From positions 2,570,014 through 2,634,013 of the forward strand of contig NW_020194558.1 of the NCBI RefSeq assembly GCF_002865645.1: 64,000 nucleotides of DNA, read 5' to 3'. Origin of the DNA: Hyaloscypha bicolor E. Its lineage: Eukaryota > Ascomycota > Leotiomycetes > Helotiales > Hyaloscyphaceae. The notes beneath the pieces are model-generated. The model was not told where the DNA came from and searched no databases. It worked only from the letters and a program-made list of their open reading frames with translations. Below are positions 45,688 to 57,800 of the stretch, piece after piece. Position 1 is the stretch's first letter; the number at the start of each line of letters is the position of its first letter. A program made the position numbers and the translations under genes.

Positions 45688-46288
45688 AGTTGCGAGAGCC
45701 AATGTCCAGCTAACCCAATATCAATAAAATTTCCGTAGTTACAACTCCCGTCCTTCTGCTTTTAACGCAATGCTCGTGCGCCGCTGTGAAATGTTAACCA
45801 TGATTGACCTGATAACATAATTGTAATTGGAATGAGAAATTGTCTTGCCAGTTTTGCGCTTGATCAACTTGGCAGTCGTTGGGACTGAACACCCGAGTGG
45901 CCCCGGTGACCAGGGATCGATACCTCGCCGGCTTGAATTCACCACGTGAGGGGTCACGCTGTTGCCAAATATGATGAAGAATCGACAGTTGGAAACCAAC
46001 CACCAGAGGACGGAAGTTCAGGCTGTATTCGACCTGAGTCTGCACAGTTCGAAGACCATGCATTGGCTGGGATCCGTTTTCTAGAAGGGAAGGGGCATCT
46101 TCCCAATGTGGAAGTACCTTCATAATATTGATACAGCTAATCACGTGGCACCAGTCTGGGATACACTCTTTCATTCATCTACTTTTATCTACGTCGCCCG
46201 AATACTAAAATCCCTTATTACGAAGGAGAGAAAACTTCTCGTGGCATGCACTATATGTATCCTGAAATAGGGGCAACCTCCACCATTC
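45688..46288. other. Intergenic with the other arm of the inverted repeat
   Basis: Contains the repeat arm at 45889-46012 and the 3' side of the M28 peptidase gene. No gene called. Confidence 0.5.
45889..46012 (-). repeat. Diverged inverted repeat, right arm
   Basis: Reverse-complement partner of 44377-44536, lacking about 36 bases relative to it. The best block is GGTGAATTCAAGCCGG followed by TATCGATCC on the minus strand. Confidence 0.6.
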
Positions 46289-48726
46289 CTACTCCAAGCT
46301 ACCTGCCGCTTTGTACAAGCTGCCATGAATAATCCCCACCCACTTCTGCGCAATGCCATAATCCTTTGCATCAATCGCCTCTACGAGCCCAGGAAACACG
46401 GCCCCGGAATAGCCCGTCCACAGACCAGGCGCAAAGACAATATGCTTGAACCAAGGGCGGCTATCTAATCCTTTCGAATACAGGAATTGTCGCTCGAGAT
46501 ACTTGTATTTGCTATTGGCTCTGCGGATGTTGTAGTAGAGCTTTATCTTGGAGTACCACTTCCACCAGGGAATGTCTTGTCCTGCCTCCTCAGCTAATTC
46601 TATGGCCCACGCATCGTGGGCTTTAGCTGCTTTCTTGAGCTTTTTGGCGGCTTTGTGGAGTCTCTTGAAGGACACCTTCAGATCTTCTAGGTCGCCCTTG
46701 TGCCCAGTCGGAGTTGGGCGTGCTCGAACTTCGATATCGTCTTCCTCTGCCGTGCCGGAAAGTTTAGATTCCACTTTCGAGATGTATTCGTCAAGGGCGA
46801 TAGCGTAGTCGGTAGCATTAAGTGGTATAACAGGAGATTCTGCCAATCTTGCAGTAAACAGACCGAATAACTTGGCCGTGGCTATGTGGTAATGGAATCC
46901 TGGGTCCCCATATGTGTTCATCCAATAATAGGAATCGTAGTTCGAGTGATAATGGTAAACGGCATTATTCGTATCTTCTTCATTAGGCCCGAAGCCAAAG
47001 TCGATGGACGGAACGCCAGCATGGTCTTGGAAAGCAGTGAAATCTGATCCACTGCCCATGGTACTGATATGGCCATTCCAGAGATCGCCAAGCGTCTGGC
47101 CCGGCACGGTTTGGTTGGGCGATGGGATCAATGCTGTGACTTCGTACAATAATTTGTTGAGAAGCGGGGAAGCTGAAGCATGGAAGATAGGTCCGACAGT
47201 TGCGACGTCTAGATTGACGTATGCAACGTTGGCATGCGAGAGCCACGGGAGGTATTCTTCTACCCATTCTGTTGACCCAACCAATCCGTACTCTTCACCG
47301 TCCCAGCTTGCGATGACAATAGTACGTAAAGGTTTCCAGCCTTGGGAAAGTGCAACACCGAACGAGCGAACGACTTCATTGAGCGCTGCCGAACCACTGT
47401 TTGGGTCTCCTGCTCCACCAGCAATCCAGGCATCACGGTGATTGCCGATAACGATCACTTCGTCGGGAAGAGTGCCATTGATGACACCAATGACATTCCA
47501 GAGAGGTGTTGTCACGTACTCCTGTTCGTTAACGAGATTGAGGACCAAATCATCCGGGGAGGGTCCAACATTATAATCAACACCTTTGTACTTCAGTCCT
47601 TGATTTCGTTCCCAATGTTTGTTCAAGTCCTTTGAGGATGGACCATGTCCATTGAGAGCTTTGAGAATCGGAATAGCATCGACATATGAAATTGGGATCG
47701 AGGGAATCGAGGGGATTCCTCCTTCGACTGGTTGGCGTGGAACTCCAGGCTTCGAAGGATAACCAGGGGTTGTTCTACATAAGGTTAGAAAATTCGAAGA
47801 GCGGTTCGAGCAACTTACGGATCCCCAGGAGCGACGCTTAGGAATTGGGCACTGCCTCGTTGTACGCTACTCGGGTTTCTCGCAGGACCTTTGGGGTATG
47901 TTGTTACGTTGTTCTCGTCGCTTGCAGCTCCATCATCTCCAGGGTCCGAGAAGAGGATTGTGCCAACCATTCCCAACTCCTGAGCACGCTTCACCTTGAG
48001 ACCTCTGAAGATTCCCCCATACTTTGCAACCGCAATCTTTCCTTCCAAGCTAATGTTCGCATTTATCAAATCCTCATAGTCCTGGTATGTTCCGTAGTTA
48101 ACATAGACGTAGGGTGCTGTGACGTTTCCGCTTGCAGAATAGCCATGAAACGTGGGAATGCTGTCTTCCAGTCCAGTGGTTGGATCTTCATCTAGGACAT
48201 CTTCCACAAGGCTCGCTTCGAATTTGACTTTCCACGAATCCACATCATCTTTGCCCTTCTTCTTGTTCTCGTATAAAGCGAGTCGATGGCCGAGGGGGTA
48301 ATTGATGTAGACATCATATGCCACAATACCAGACTTGATTCCCCACTCCTCCCATCTCTCCTGTGTCCAGACAGCCTGGCTATAGTTCTTTCCTGCCAAA
48401 TGTGGTCCAGATGTGTAGTACTTGCTCCATTCTTGTGCCTTCTCCTCCCTTGGCGTCTCTAGCAATATTGCTTGAAGCTCCTCGAAAGCAATTGATTGCG
48501 GCTGAGGGCGATAGTGGGGGAATTTTCGATGGTGATGATCCGGGAGGAGGGCGACTGGGAGGAGGAATAGGACAGTGAGAGCGATCAAAGAGGATCCGAG
48601 AGCAATTGTGCAGAATCGACGGACTACGCTATGGCTGTATCGTTGTCTCGCGGGTGCAACCCGTACAGTGGCAATCAATGGCGTGGTCTCGTTGCTCTCC
48701 ATCTTCTCATCGATCAGGCTGCCCAT
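46289..48726 (-). CDS. Glutamate-carboxypeptidase-II-like M28 metallopeptidase, type II membrane protein
   Basis: Two exons on the minus strand: 48726-47819 and 47774-46289 (44-bp intron); 797 residues. A cytoplasmic N-terminus precedes one membrane helix (about residues 41-60, IALGSSLIALTVLFLLPVAL). The PA domain (about 170-300) contains YVNYGTYQDYEDL and KIAVAKYGGIFRGLKVKRAQ. The M28 core has all zinc ligands: His and Asp in HRDAWIAGGAGDPNSG (about 415, 426), catalytic Glu and its neighbour in SWDGEEYGLVGS (about 463-464), Asp in YVNLDVA and His in VYHYHSNYDSYYW. A TFR-dimerisation-like domain closes the protein. Fungal members resemble human GCPII and yeast Vps70/Tre proteins and act at vacuolar or cell-surface membranes. 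The ligands are complete, so an active peptidase is expected; the substrate is unknown. Confidence 0.92.
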
Positions 48727-49562
48727 GGTGCATTAGCAGGTAGAAGGTATTCTTATGCCTTAATCATTCGCATGTGAGAGAAACAGCGATGCGAGGTGAC
48801 TTGAAGGCAATTGAAATAGAGTCGAGGTCCTGAGGTCCTGAGGTCCTTCGCTATGTGAAAGGGGAGAAACTTACTTCCATGTAGTGAGGTGAGGTGAGGT
48901 TATCTGGTTACCTGGCCCTGGTCACCACAAGCTTTGACCAACGTTTGGCAAGAACGTCGTAGGGGCACGACATCAACCTTCCCAGATAGGTTAAGATTGT
49001 GTCCTCAAAGGTGGGGACATCCAGAGCTCGCTGCAATGCTGCACGCCTCTCTTTGGCCGCAGGACGACGTCAGGGTAAAGCGGCCAACGGACTCGAGTTT
49101 GTCAGCACACGTGAGTGGGACCGATTGCGGCTTCTGCGCCCCGCATTTTCGTTATCGTCGACCAATCACATCCCTCAGCCCCCGGCAGCGGGGTAGAGGC
49201 TGCCAGACACAGCTCCTTAAACGACTTTTTCGGGGGAACTTTTCTACATAATCCTTGCTGTAGTGGCACCTAGATGCACTCGGATGCACCCTCTTTGCAT
49301 CCCCGCTGTGGGCGGTGTTGGTTTATCGGGCGAGGACAAGGCGGATGACTACTTGATCTCTGCCTCTCCTTCTTCTGACTCGAATCCAACGTCTCTCCCC
49401 AACATTGCTCTCTTCGTCACCAAAAGCTGTTCAACCAGCCCGCAGCGTCCTCCTTCGACACATATATCCACATTCTCGTGGCCTCATGCTGGGTCCGAAG
49501 ATCAGACAGCGGTACGATCGACAACTCTTAGAGGTTGACAAGGCTCTGCTTCCACCATCACC
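48727..49562. other. Divergent intergenic region with short repeats
   Basis: Lies between the starts of the M28 peptidase and the MFS transporter. It holds short tandem repeats near the peptidase start. An open frame at 49263-49538 is probably leader sequence of the transporter gene. Confidence 0.5.
48824..48900 (+). repeat. Short tandem repeats: (GAGGTCCT)3 and (GAGGT)3
   Basis: Three perfect 8-bp units at 48824-48847 and three perfect 5-bp units at 48886-48900, all sharing GAGGT. They lie 98-174 bp upstream of the peptidase start codon. Confidence 0.9.
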
Positions 49563-52022
49563 ATGGTGAAGAAACGGTCACGTGGGCCTCCAAAGCTGCC
49601 TTCTAAGCAGTTGGCAATCCTTGGTGAGTTTCGAATCTGATTTCAGTTCGACTCACACTCCAGGCGGTCGAGTTGGTGGGGTTGAAATTCTTTCACATGT
49701 GGTGGCAAGGCTTTGGGAAAGCTGGGTGAGGCTATCGGGCGGGCTGTGAGGGGTGATCAGGCAGCATGTTGAGATCCGAAGTTTTGGAAATATTCATTGA
49801 TGGCACTTGCAAGAAATCTACATTTTCAGATGGTTCTTCAAGTCGTGAACGCCTCTCTGCTTGACACTGGCCCTGCCGAATATCCGAATCCGCTCTTCAC
49901 CCTGATACCGATCTACATGTTTGGTACTCCACAGCCTCAAATCACCGTGTTTTGCATCCTGTGATGATTCCTCCTTGCAAAGCATCCACTAATTACCCCA
50001 AAGCAATATGTAGATTCGCAGAGCCTGTCGCCATGACTTCGGTCTTCCCATACCTCGTCAGTTACCACCCCCACCTGCCGTATGCAACTTGCTGACCATT
50101 CCACAGCCCGAAATGATCGAGAGTTTCGGTATAGATAAGAAAAATGTCGCAAAGTGGGCTGGAATCACTTCATCTGTCTTCTCCCTCTCACAATGTCTCA
50201 CAGCTGTGCTTTGGGGAAGGGCGTCGGACAAGTTTGGTCGAAAACCTGCAATCTTGATTGGCCTCACTTGCACCATGCTTTCAACTTTGATGTGGGGAAT
50301 GTCAACTAGTCTTCCTATGGCAATAACTGCGAGAGCTCTTGCAGGTGGCTGTAATGGCAATGGTAAGCCCCTCCTTCAGCCTCAAGGATGTTGTTGACCC
50401 CTGTCAGTGGGTATTATCCGTACCATGGTGGCCGAAATGGTTCCTGAGAGGGAACTTCAACCAAGAGCATTCTCGATTATGCCACTCGTATGGAGTCTGG
50501 GGTCTATCTTCGGTCCTTCCTTTGGAGGTTTCTTCGCCAAGCCTGCAGAGCACATGCCTGGGTTGTTTGGGAACAACAAATTCATGCTCAAGTTTCCATT
50601 TGCACTTCCAAACTTCGTGGCTAGTGCGTTATTTATGGTCGGCATCAGTACTGGGTTTTTATTTCTGAGGGTAAGTCGTTATCACTCTCTCTTCTTCGCC
50701 CTGCTAACAGCGACCAGGAAACTCTCGAAACTAGACGTCACCGTACCGATGCAGGCCTCTTTCTCGGGAAGCAACTATCTGCCTTTGTTAAGACAATCTT
50801 CCGTATGGGCAATCTACATCCTAAACGAAAGCCATTCCGACGACCTTCCGAGAGCTACGATGAATCTTCAGCATCCCTCCTTCGCCGATCATCCATATCC
50901 GCTTCCGATACTTCCAAATACGACGACTTCCCCAAGAACACCAAGCCACCTCTTCCTCGCCCGACTCTCGTCGAAGTCTTCACCCGCCAATCAGTTATAA
51001 ATCTAATAGCCTACACCTTATTGGCCCTCCACTCCGTAGCCTACGACCAACTCCTGCCCATCTTCCTGCACCACCCACCCCAAATCCCCACCAAAGAGAA
51101 CACCCACCTCCCCTTCAAATTCAGCGGCGGTTTCGGCCTTAACAGCAGCAGTATCGGCACCATGTTCACTATGTATGGCGTCCTCGGCTGCGTCGTCCAA
51201 TTCCTGATCTTCCCTCCAACAGCCCGCAAATTTGGCGTCCTAAACTGCTTCAAAGTCTGCGCCTTGTCCTTTCCAATCATCTGTTTCGCTACGCCTTACA
51301 CAGCGCTCATCCAAGACCCGATGTTGCAACAAGCTACGATGTTCGGGATCATGGTCGTCAAGTGCTTTGCGGTCATCTTCGCGTTCCCGTGCTCCATTAT
51401 CCTGTTGACGAATTCGGCAGTCAGTTTGAGGATCCTCGGGACGCTGAATGGCTTCGCTGTCTCGATTTCAGCGGTAGGAAGAGCGGCCGGTCCTGCTTTG
51501 GGCGGTGCGGCGTTCACCTGGGGATTGGAGAAGGGGTATGTTATCACGCCTTGGTGGCTACTTGGCATTATTTCAGCAGCTAGCGCGGTACCAATCTGGT
51601 ATCTGAAGGAAATGGAAGGCTTCAGCAAGTCTGATTCTAGCGATGAAGAAGACGAAGAATCAGAGGAAGAAGGTCTTCCAACATTAGATGAATACATCGA
51701 CGGCGAGATCCTGGAGGGCGACGAAATCCTTCCTTATGACCAGGACGAGGAAGCGCTTGATACTGTGGATGGACCGAGCCTGAATGAACCTCATCATCAA
51801 TCGAGGAAATCGCTTGATGGGGCGAATGAGGATTATATGCATGTCAGGAGAGCTTCGAAGGGTGGAAGTAATAGGAGAAGTAGTTTTAATCTGGAGAGGA
51901 GGATGAGTTCTCCGATTGGGGTGAGAGGGGGAAGCGTTGGGCCTGGTGGAGGGAGGAGGTTAAGTAATGGGCTTGCCGCGAGTAATATGGGGCAAGGGAC
52001 GGGCGGGACGAGCTTTGCTTGA
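49563..52022 (+). CDS. MFS transporter, YCR023C/ZIFL-like
   Basis: Five exons: 49563-49623, 50004-50056, 50107-50362, 50408-50670 and 50718-52022 (introns 380, 50, 45 and 47 bp); 645 residues. Exons 1 and 2 encode MVKKRSRGPPKLPSKQLAIL and AICRFAEPVAMTSVFPYLP, the opening helix. The MFS motif A is WGRASDKFGRKPAI, and GPSFGGFFAKPAEHMPGLFG marks helix 5 and its loop. A long central loop (about 230-290) and an acidic cytoplasmic tail (SDSSDEEDEESEEEGLPTLD) flank the second six helices (LRILGTLNGFAVSISAVGRA). The order and motifs resemble the fungal/plant ZIFL-YCR023C family of drug/proton or zinc-linked transporters; substrate unknown. The first intron is far longer than the others but has a CTAAT branch site; its acceptor is AAG. 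Confidence 0.85.
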
Positions 52023-52692
52023 TTGCTGGGGCTGCTGAGATGGTATACAGACCCCAAATTGCATGTATAGAGAGGATGGAAGCATATAGATGAACGGATC
52101 GCTGGTATAAATTCACTCAATGTGCTAAGGCAGGTTGTGTGAGATTTGATGTGAAGAAACGTTGTGTGAAAGCCTGATAGAGGGAAGTGTCCTCTTGAAA
52201 TTCTTCTTCCTCTATCCAATCTGTCTGTTGTAGTTTTGACTGAGTTAATATGTGATGGAAATATATTCAAATGCTTGAGAGATTCACAAGTGTTCAAAAT
52301 CCAATAGAGGGAATCCAACTAGGGTCTACTCGTAGTTCTTCTCCCTTCGTCCTATCCCGTCGAGATGAAGATGTGGGGTTTCGGGGTTGTAAGATATGCG
52401 CAGCGTCGGCTCTTCAAACCATTGATGGATCAGAGCATGTTTGGATAGAGCGAAAAATAAGGCAGGAAGTAAGATCGCTGAGATGTGTTATTTTGTCGCA
52501 GCCGTTTTAGTAACCTTACCCAGATTATGTGAGATGTGATATGGATGCATTCAACGGCGCAAGGAGGAGCGATCTTCAAGTGCCCTTTCGGTGCTCTCCT
52601 CCCTCCACCCTACCCATTGGAGATCAGGATGTTTGTTAGATGGTTCATACGGTGTTCGTATCCTCGGTTTCTCGTCGTATCCCTGTCTACCA
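52023..52692. other. Convergent intergenic region, no gene seen
   Basis: Downstream regions of the MFS gene and the 2EXR gene. No supportable coding frame or repeat. Confidence 0.55.
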
Positions 52693-53481
52693 TCAGCGAT
52701 TGACAAGCAAATTGGAAGGGAGGCGAGGTGGGCGTACTGGAGGCTTCTCGCGCTTCAAGTGTGACTCGAGACATTCTTTCAAACCAAGTATGTCTTGCGA
52801 AAAATCATGAGCAGCTCCCACAAAATAGTCAACGTCGATGAGGCGCACGTCCTCCAATCCACGCAAACTGACTAATTCATTAAAGCCAATTGCATCCGCA
52901 ACCGCGGAGCAGAAATCGCTTGGCGATGGTCTGCTCCACTCGAGGAAATGTGCTCGTTGGGATTCGGGGAGGGGAAGAGATTCCGTTATTCTGATCGTGA
53001 GATGCGTGAGCGCTGGAAGAGTCTGCAGTTTGGCAATAGCGTCTTGAGGGGCGGGTGGATATCCGGAAGTCTCTCCGCGCCAGTGAAAATAGAGGCTTGT
53101 GAGCTCTTGTTGAATCGGATACAGTTTTGGCCTTTTTAAAAATGATAGAAGGTGACAGGCGCAGTAGAAGTGGAGTGTGAACTCTTTTTTAACCAGTGTT
53201 TGTTGGAGTTCGTGCATGAGTTGCCGGTTGACCAAGAGTAGAGTGAATGAATGCTTTCTTGCTGTCCAGTAAACAAGCTCATCCTTACGACATGCCCCAC
53301 AGCGTTTTCTGTCAAAAACAGATCTTGAGTAGCCCGGGGTTGAAACTTGGTCTTCTATGTGATGCTCGTAGATAGCGTCCCGTAGCTCACGAGGAAGCTG
53401 GAAGAAGAGCGGGAGAGCAGGGAGTGTCTCCTGTTTGTCTTGGATTGCGGCGAACATACAAAATGAGTCGTAAGTCTTCAT
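52693..53481 (-). CDS. 2EXR/F-box-like domain protein
   Basis: Single exon, 262 residues. The start of the domain, LPLFFQLPRELRDAIYEHHI, is the 2EXR signature common in Leotiomycetes and related fungi: a short F-box-like helix pair followed by a beta strand. The next part contains a CxxC-like RCGACRKDE and TLLLVNRQLMHELQQTL (the usual 'LL.vnRqi..E' helix), then LTSLYFHWRGETSG and LTHLTIRITESLPLP, which continue the family fold. Such proteins are numerous and lineage-expanded; their function is unknown, with a ubiquitin-ligase adaptor role only a guess. An alternative start lies at codon 9 (MFAAIQDKQ). Confidence 0.75.
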   Translation of the reverse strand: MKTYDSFCMFAAIQDKQETLPALPLFFQLPRELRDAIYEHHIEDQVSTPGYSRSVFDRKRCGACRKDELVYWTARKHSFTLLLVNRQLMHELQQTLVKKEFTLHFYCACHLLSFLKRPKLYPIQQELTSLYFHWRGETSGYPPAPQDAIAKLQTLPALTHLTIRITESLPLPESQRAHFLEWSRPSPSDFCSAVADAIGFNELVSLRGLEDVRLIDVDYFVGAAHDFSQDILGLKECLESHLKREKPPVRPPRLPSNLLVNR

Positions 53482-54228
53482 CTTGAGTTCCTTACTCCAG
53501 AGACGGCCTTTGGCAATGATATGTAGCGCAATTTTCCCGTAAACTATTCTTCGATGAAGTAGGGTGACTCATCAAACGTCTCGAGGCCAACTAGTGAAGG
53601 AGCAATGTGTGCTGAGTGCTGTGGTAACGCCGTGAAAGAAATTAAGACTTGAGAGTTATGAAGAGTGAATTGAAATTAGAGAGAGAAAAAGCTTCTAGCT
53701 TTCCAAGTCAACCGTGCCATCTTCCCGCCCGGAGAGAAGACCTTAACCTGAATTTCCACTTGATGGTAGCGAGCTCTAGGGGTTCTGGGAAATGACAATT
53801 TTGGCTTCATTAATGGAACGCCATTATAATCCGCAGGTGGTCGTCGACAGAGCGACATTTTAGGAGTCGTTCAAAATGTTATTTGATGATGGTAAGAATG
53901 GGATGAAGCAATCTCACCAGCCGAAGAAAAAAAGGAGGGGCTGCACAGTTGTCGCATCTCGGTCACTGCACATCAATCACCCCTGCCAAGACTCGCTTGA
54001 TTTCAACCTCACTTGATTCACACTTCACACTTCAGATCACATTCTCACTCATCACACCCTCTTTTGTAACAGCTCCTTCAAATCTCATTGATGCCGGGAG
54101 TACTTCTCGAAGCAGGCAACATCCTTGACGTTCTCAACGATTGTACAGAGGGATGATGCCATCTTCCAGATACTCCTTGACCTCGACCACAGCTCCATCT
54201 CATTCTTCTGACGCGATACTAGATTCAA
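53482..54228. other. Intergenic; leader-like pyrimidine-rich stretch near 53970-54070
   Basis: Contains a C+T-rich stretch with many TCAC elements that looks like a promoter/leader for a plus-strand transcript beginning near 54060. A very short upstream frame (MPGVLLEAGNILDVLNDCTE) follows it. Confidence 0.4.
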
Positions 54229-54387
54229 ATGTCAACAGGACGAGAAATTAGATACTTCAAGGACACCGGCGGGCCCAAGGACATCGCCAAGATGGACCTC
54301 GAGCAGCGAGTTAAGTGGTCCCTCCTTTCAGCGGGCCCCTGCATCCAGATGATGCAGGAAGCCCCCAGAGTCAAATTATCTTCATGA
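54229..54387 (+). CDS. Possible 52-aa small protein
   Basis: ATG-started frame with protein-like content (MSTGREIRYFKDTGGPKDIA, then KMDLEQRVKWSLLSAGP). It follows a leader-like stretch. I recognise no family; it may also be an exon of a longer transcript. Confidence 0.3.
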   Translation: MSTGREIRYFKDTGGPKDIAKMDLEQRVKWSLLSAGPCIQMMQEAPRVKLSS

Positions 54388-54481
54388 GCTATCTCATTGG
54401 CACCTTTATTCTCATACCACATGAAATTCTCTCTCTGTACATTTTGATATGTCACAATGTTCCTCAACAACTGGGGACATC

Positions 54482-54669
54482 GTCGACCTTGTCGGCATTC
54501 TCTACAATATTTAGATGTTCCGAGAAACGACAGAACAATATCGACCTTGTCGGCGTCATTTGAGGCGTTGTTTGAGAAAATTCAATGTTCTGAAAAGACA
54601 TGGAACAATTTCGGCTTTGTCGGCATTCTCTAGAAATATTTAGATGTTCCGACAGAACAAGGTCAATTT
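54482..54669 (+). repeat. Imperfect tandem repeat, three units of about 58-70 bp
   Basis: Units start at 54482, 54542 and 54612. Each begins CGACCTTGTCGGC or CGGCTTTGTCGGC and ends near GACAGAACAA or GGAACAAT. Units 1 and 3 share GTCGGCATTCTCTA and ATATTTAGATGTTCCGA. The array ends about 150 bp before the start of the giant gene. Confidence 0.8.
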
Positions 54670-54817
54670 CCATCACCTTCGAGGCTGTGGCACGTGATGG
54701 CGCCAAGCGAGCGAATTCCGCCAGCTGCCTCTCCATCACCCGTCCTCTGTACACACGGTAACCCTCCTTCTGAACGCGTTCCCATTTTCCTTGGATCTTT
54801 TGGTCCAACCAAATTGA

Positions 54818-57800
54818 ATGATGGACACCAAGGGTAACCTGTTCAAGGCGGTGTACAACCATCTTGTCTTGCCTCCACGTCTACCTGAACGACAAGATGC
54901 GAAGCTGGCGCAAATTGGGCACGAAATTCTTGACAGATTGGCCAGTGCGACACGATTTCTTACATTCCTTCAAGACAATCCCTTCTCTCGAGAACACAAA
55001 ATCCTTTTTCAGAGCCTCCGGAGCTGCAGGATCGTGAACGAAGGCGGGAAACTCGACACAACCTCACTGTTGGCAGCATTTCGAACTCTGGAGTGCAATC
55101 ATGTCCTGATCCTACATATCACGGAGCAGAACACTGGCCTGCTTATCCGACGAGAACATAGGTAAGTCTCTCGCTCTTCCGTCTACCAATTAATTCTCTT
55201 CTCTTCACCATCCCCAAGAATCATGCATTTGCTGACACGGTCTCATTTCTAGTACCAACGGTGATCGCGTTATCTTTGAAGCGTTTGAAGCTTCACCCCT
55301 CTCGGAGCATGTCCTTTCTGCAACGACTTTAGAATGGGACTTCCCTGGCTGCGCCGTTTCTGTTCCGTGCGAAGCCTTCAACAGCGAAACCTTCCAGATC
55401 GAGCTCTCAAGTTTCCTCGAGCGCGCGAGCATCGAGCCCGTTCGAAGGTTTACTCCTCAGGCGTATAAAGAACGAGCTTCAATCTCCGAAAGTCGTGACA
55501 CGGTCGATCCTGGACTCACAACCCAGATTTTGATGCCTATTCTGGAAGTTAATGGCACGCGAATTTTCCACGCCATTCTCAAAAAACGCGTACGAGATGA
55601 TGTCTGCTGGTCCGAAGGGGCTCACAAGCCTTGGAGACGTTGCCCTTTTTGGCTTGTACTACGAGTCGCGGTACAACGGCACCTCTCGACATTACTTGAT
55701 GGCGAGCTTGGGAGATTGCAATACAAGTTCTTGATCTGTTTGGTTTTATCCCAACTTCTCAAGGATTCAATTCCATCCCGCGAGAACTCAGTTCCATCTC
55801 TCGATCTGGAACTATTAGTGTTCCTCAAGGTGAAGCTCTGTCGCCGTATAGCCAAGCTTGAGGCTGAGAAAGACAGGGCTCCTCTACAAATTCGCCAAGC
55901 TTACGAGACAATGTTCCAGCTGCTTGAGGTAGAATTCCTTCAGCAAACCAAGCGCGCAACCGAGTTTGTAGCAAAGCGCTGGACACACTTTAAGAGTGCC
56001 GTTAGCAGACGCATCCCAAAGCTCCCATATCATCTAGCTCGCACAAGTGGCTACGTGGAGGGGCAGCAGCCTTTTCTGATCTTGAACCTCCCCAACAGCA
56101 TGAAATATCTGGACAGAGTGCTCAAAGGGGCCCAGCAAAACACTGTTCAACAAGGCTCTGGAACATCCAGATTACCTAGCGATTTCGATCCGTCGCTTGC
56201 CGTTCCACAAGCAATGTCGAAATATGTAAAGAAGTATCAAGACCTGGGCGAAAGAGAATGCGACATCGAGAGTGATATTCAATATGTTCCGACGTCGACG
56301 CTCAACTGTGAGGCACTATGTTCCGAACTTGCTCGTTCGATGAAAACCTACATTAAGCAGGTAGCAGACGCTTACGATAAAAATCCCGAACAGAAAAGCA
56401 TCATGCTTCTGACGTTAATGGAAATGTGGATGTCAATGGACAAATGTGCGATCAAAAATTTCCCCCTGTTGCAGGACTACGACCCGGGATTTCCACTTGA
56501 AATTTTAGACACTCTACAGCTGTCCTACTTGAGCGATATGAAGCGCTTACAGACTGTGCGGCTCTATCTTCGACACAGACATGCGGAATCTAAAGGCTCA
56601 CGTATGACGATCTTCTACGAGCCTTCTAAGGGATGCTTTGCAGAGCGATATTACGACGAGTCTCCAAACGCTTCAAACCTAAAAGAACTCCACGATCGCA
56701 TCGAAAAGGACGCCCAACATAATCGGGCAAAGAAGACGAAAGAATGGAAGAAAATGACAGAAAAATACAACGAACTGCGAAAGAAGCACTCTGAAAGCGA
56801 ATGTGTTTACTACACGGATGAATTTCTCGTCAGAAGCCACAGCCCGCATTGTAGTAAATGCTATCTAGAGCGATCGGCGGCGGAAATGAGGATCAAGATC
56901 TACGAGCACCCGTTGCCATCCAATCTCGTCCAGGCCAAGAGTGTTGTGTTTGAGTTGAACTGCCCCGAAGCTTTTCTTGATTATCGGGAAGCGACCTGGA
57001 CATTGCTCGGGTCGTTCGGGGCACCAGACCTATTGCCTAGCCAAGCACTGGCCCACCGGCTCTCAGCATATTCGGAACTCTCTGCCTACTTGAAACCGGG
57101 CCAGGGCAAAGAGTACGGCATTTGTCTCGCGTCAACCAAAAAGTCGCATCTCGGCACTCATTACTTGGAGCGAAGTTTCCCTGTGAGCGAAAATGACCTG
57201 TTTCGATCGAACGGGATGGAGTTTTGTTACTTCGATGACAAGCTCAAAGTGTGGCCCTCACGACTGTTCTTCAAACCAAGCTTCGCCCATCATTGCGAGC
57301 TACCCCTGACGCGAAGTTCCCCACTATTCTCCTTCATTGCTTCTATGAAGCTGAGTATCAATTCGAATGGCCCTTCCTCGTACCAAGTAGTCGCCAACCA
57401 GACGCACTGCCCAACTGGGCTCAATGCACATGAGTTCTTGGGATATTTGTATTTGTTTTCAGGCAAAGAGCGACGATGGCTACAGATTCTTAACGAACTT
57501 GGTTCTTCCAATTTGAATTTTAGCTCAGAGACTACCACGTTGCTAGTATCAAGTCTGGCTCTCCAAGTCGGGCCGTCATCTTCGGAGGAGGACCACCACC
57601 TTGGCACTGTTCACAACCCACTCCGCGATGGAGCCTTCTGTACCAGGCTCATAGACCAGCTCCGCTGGCGCCTTGAAGATATTTCGTCCAATTGGCGGGA
57701 GATGAATTGCATGGAGACGATAATTACTTTGCTGCTCCAATTGCATCATTTAGGAAATGTTCGTCATCAGCAAGCTTCCGAGTTGCTCCAGAAAGTTCGG

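Noticed and set aside
45889..45960. B-box-like GGTATCGATCC, as in tRNA or SINE
   Set aside because: One base off the consensus, no A box at the right distance and no cloverleaf; treated as part of the inverted repeat.
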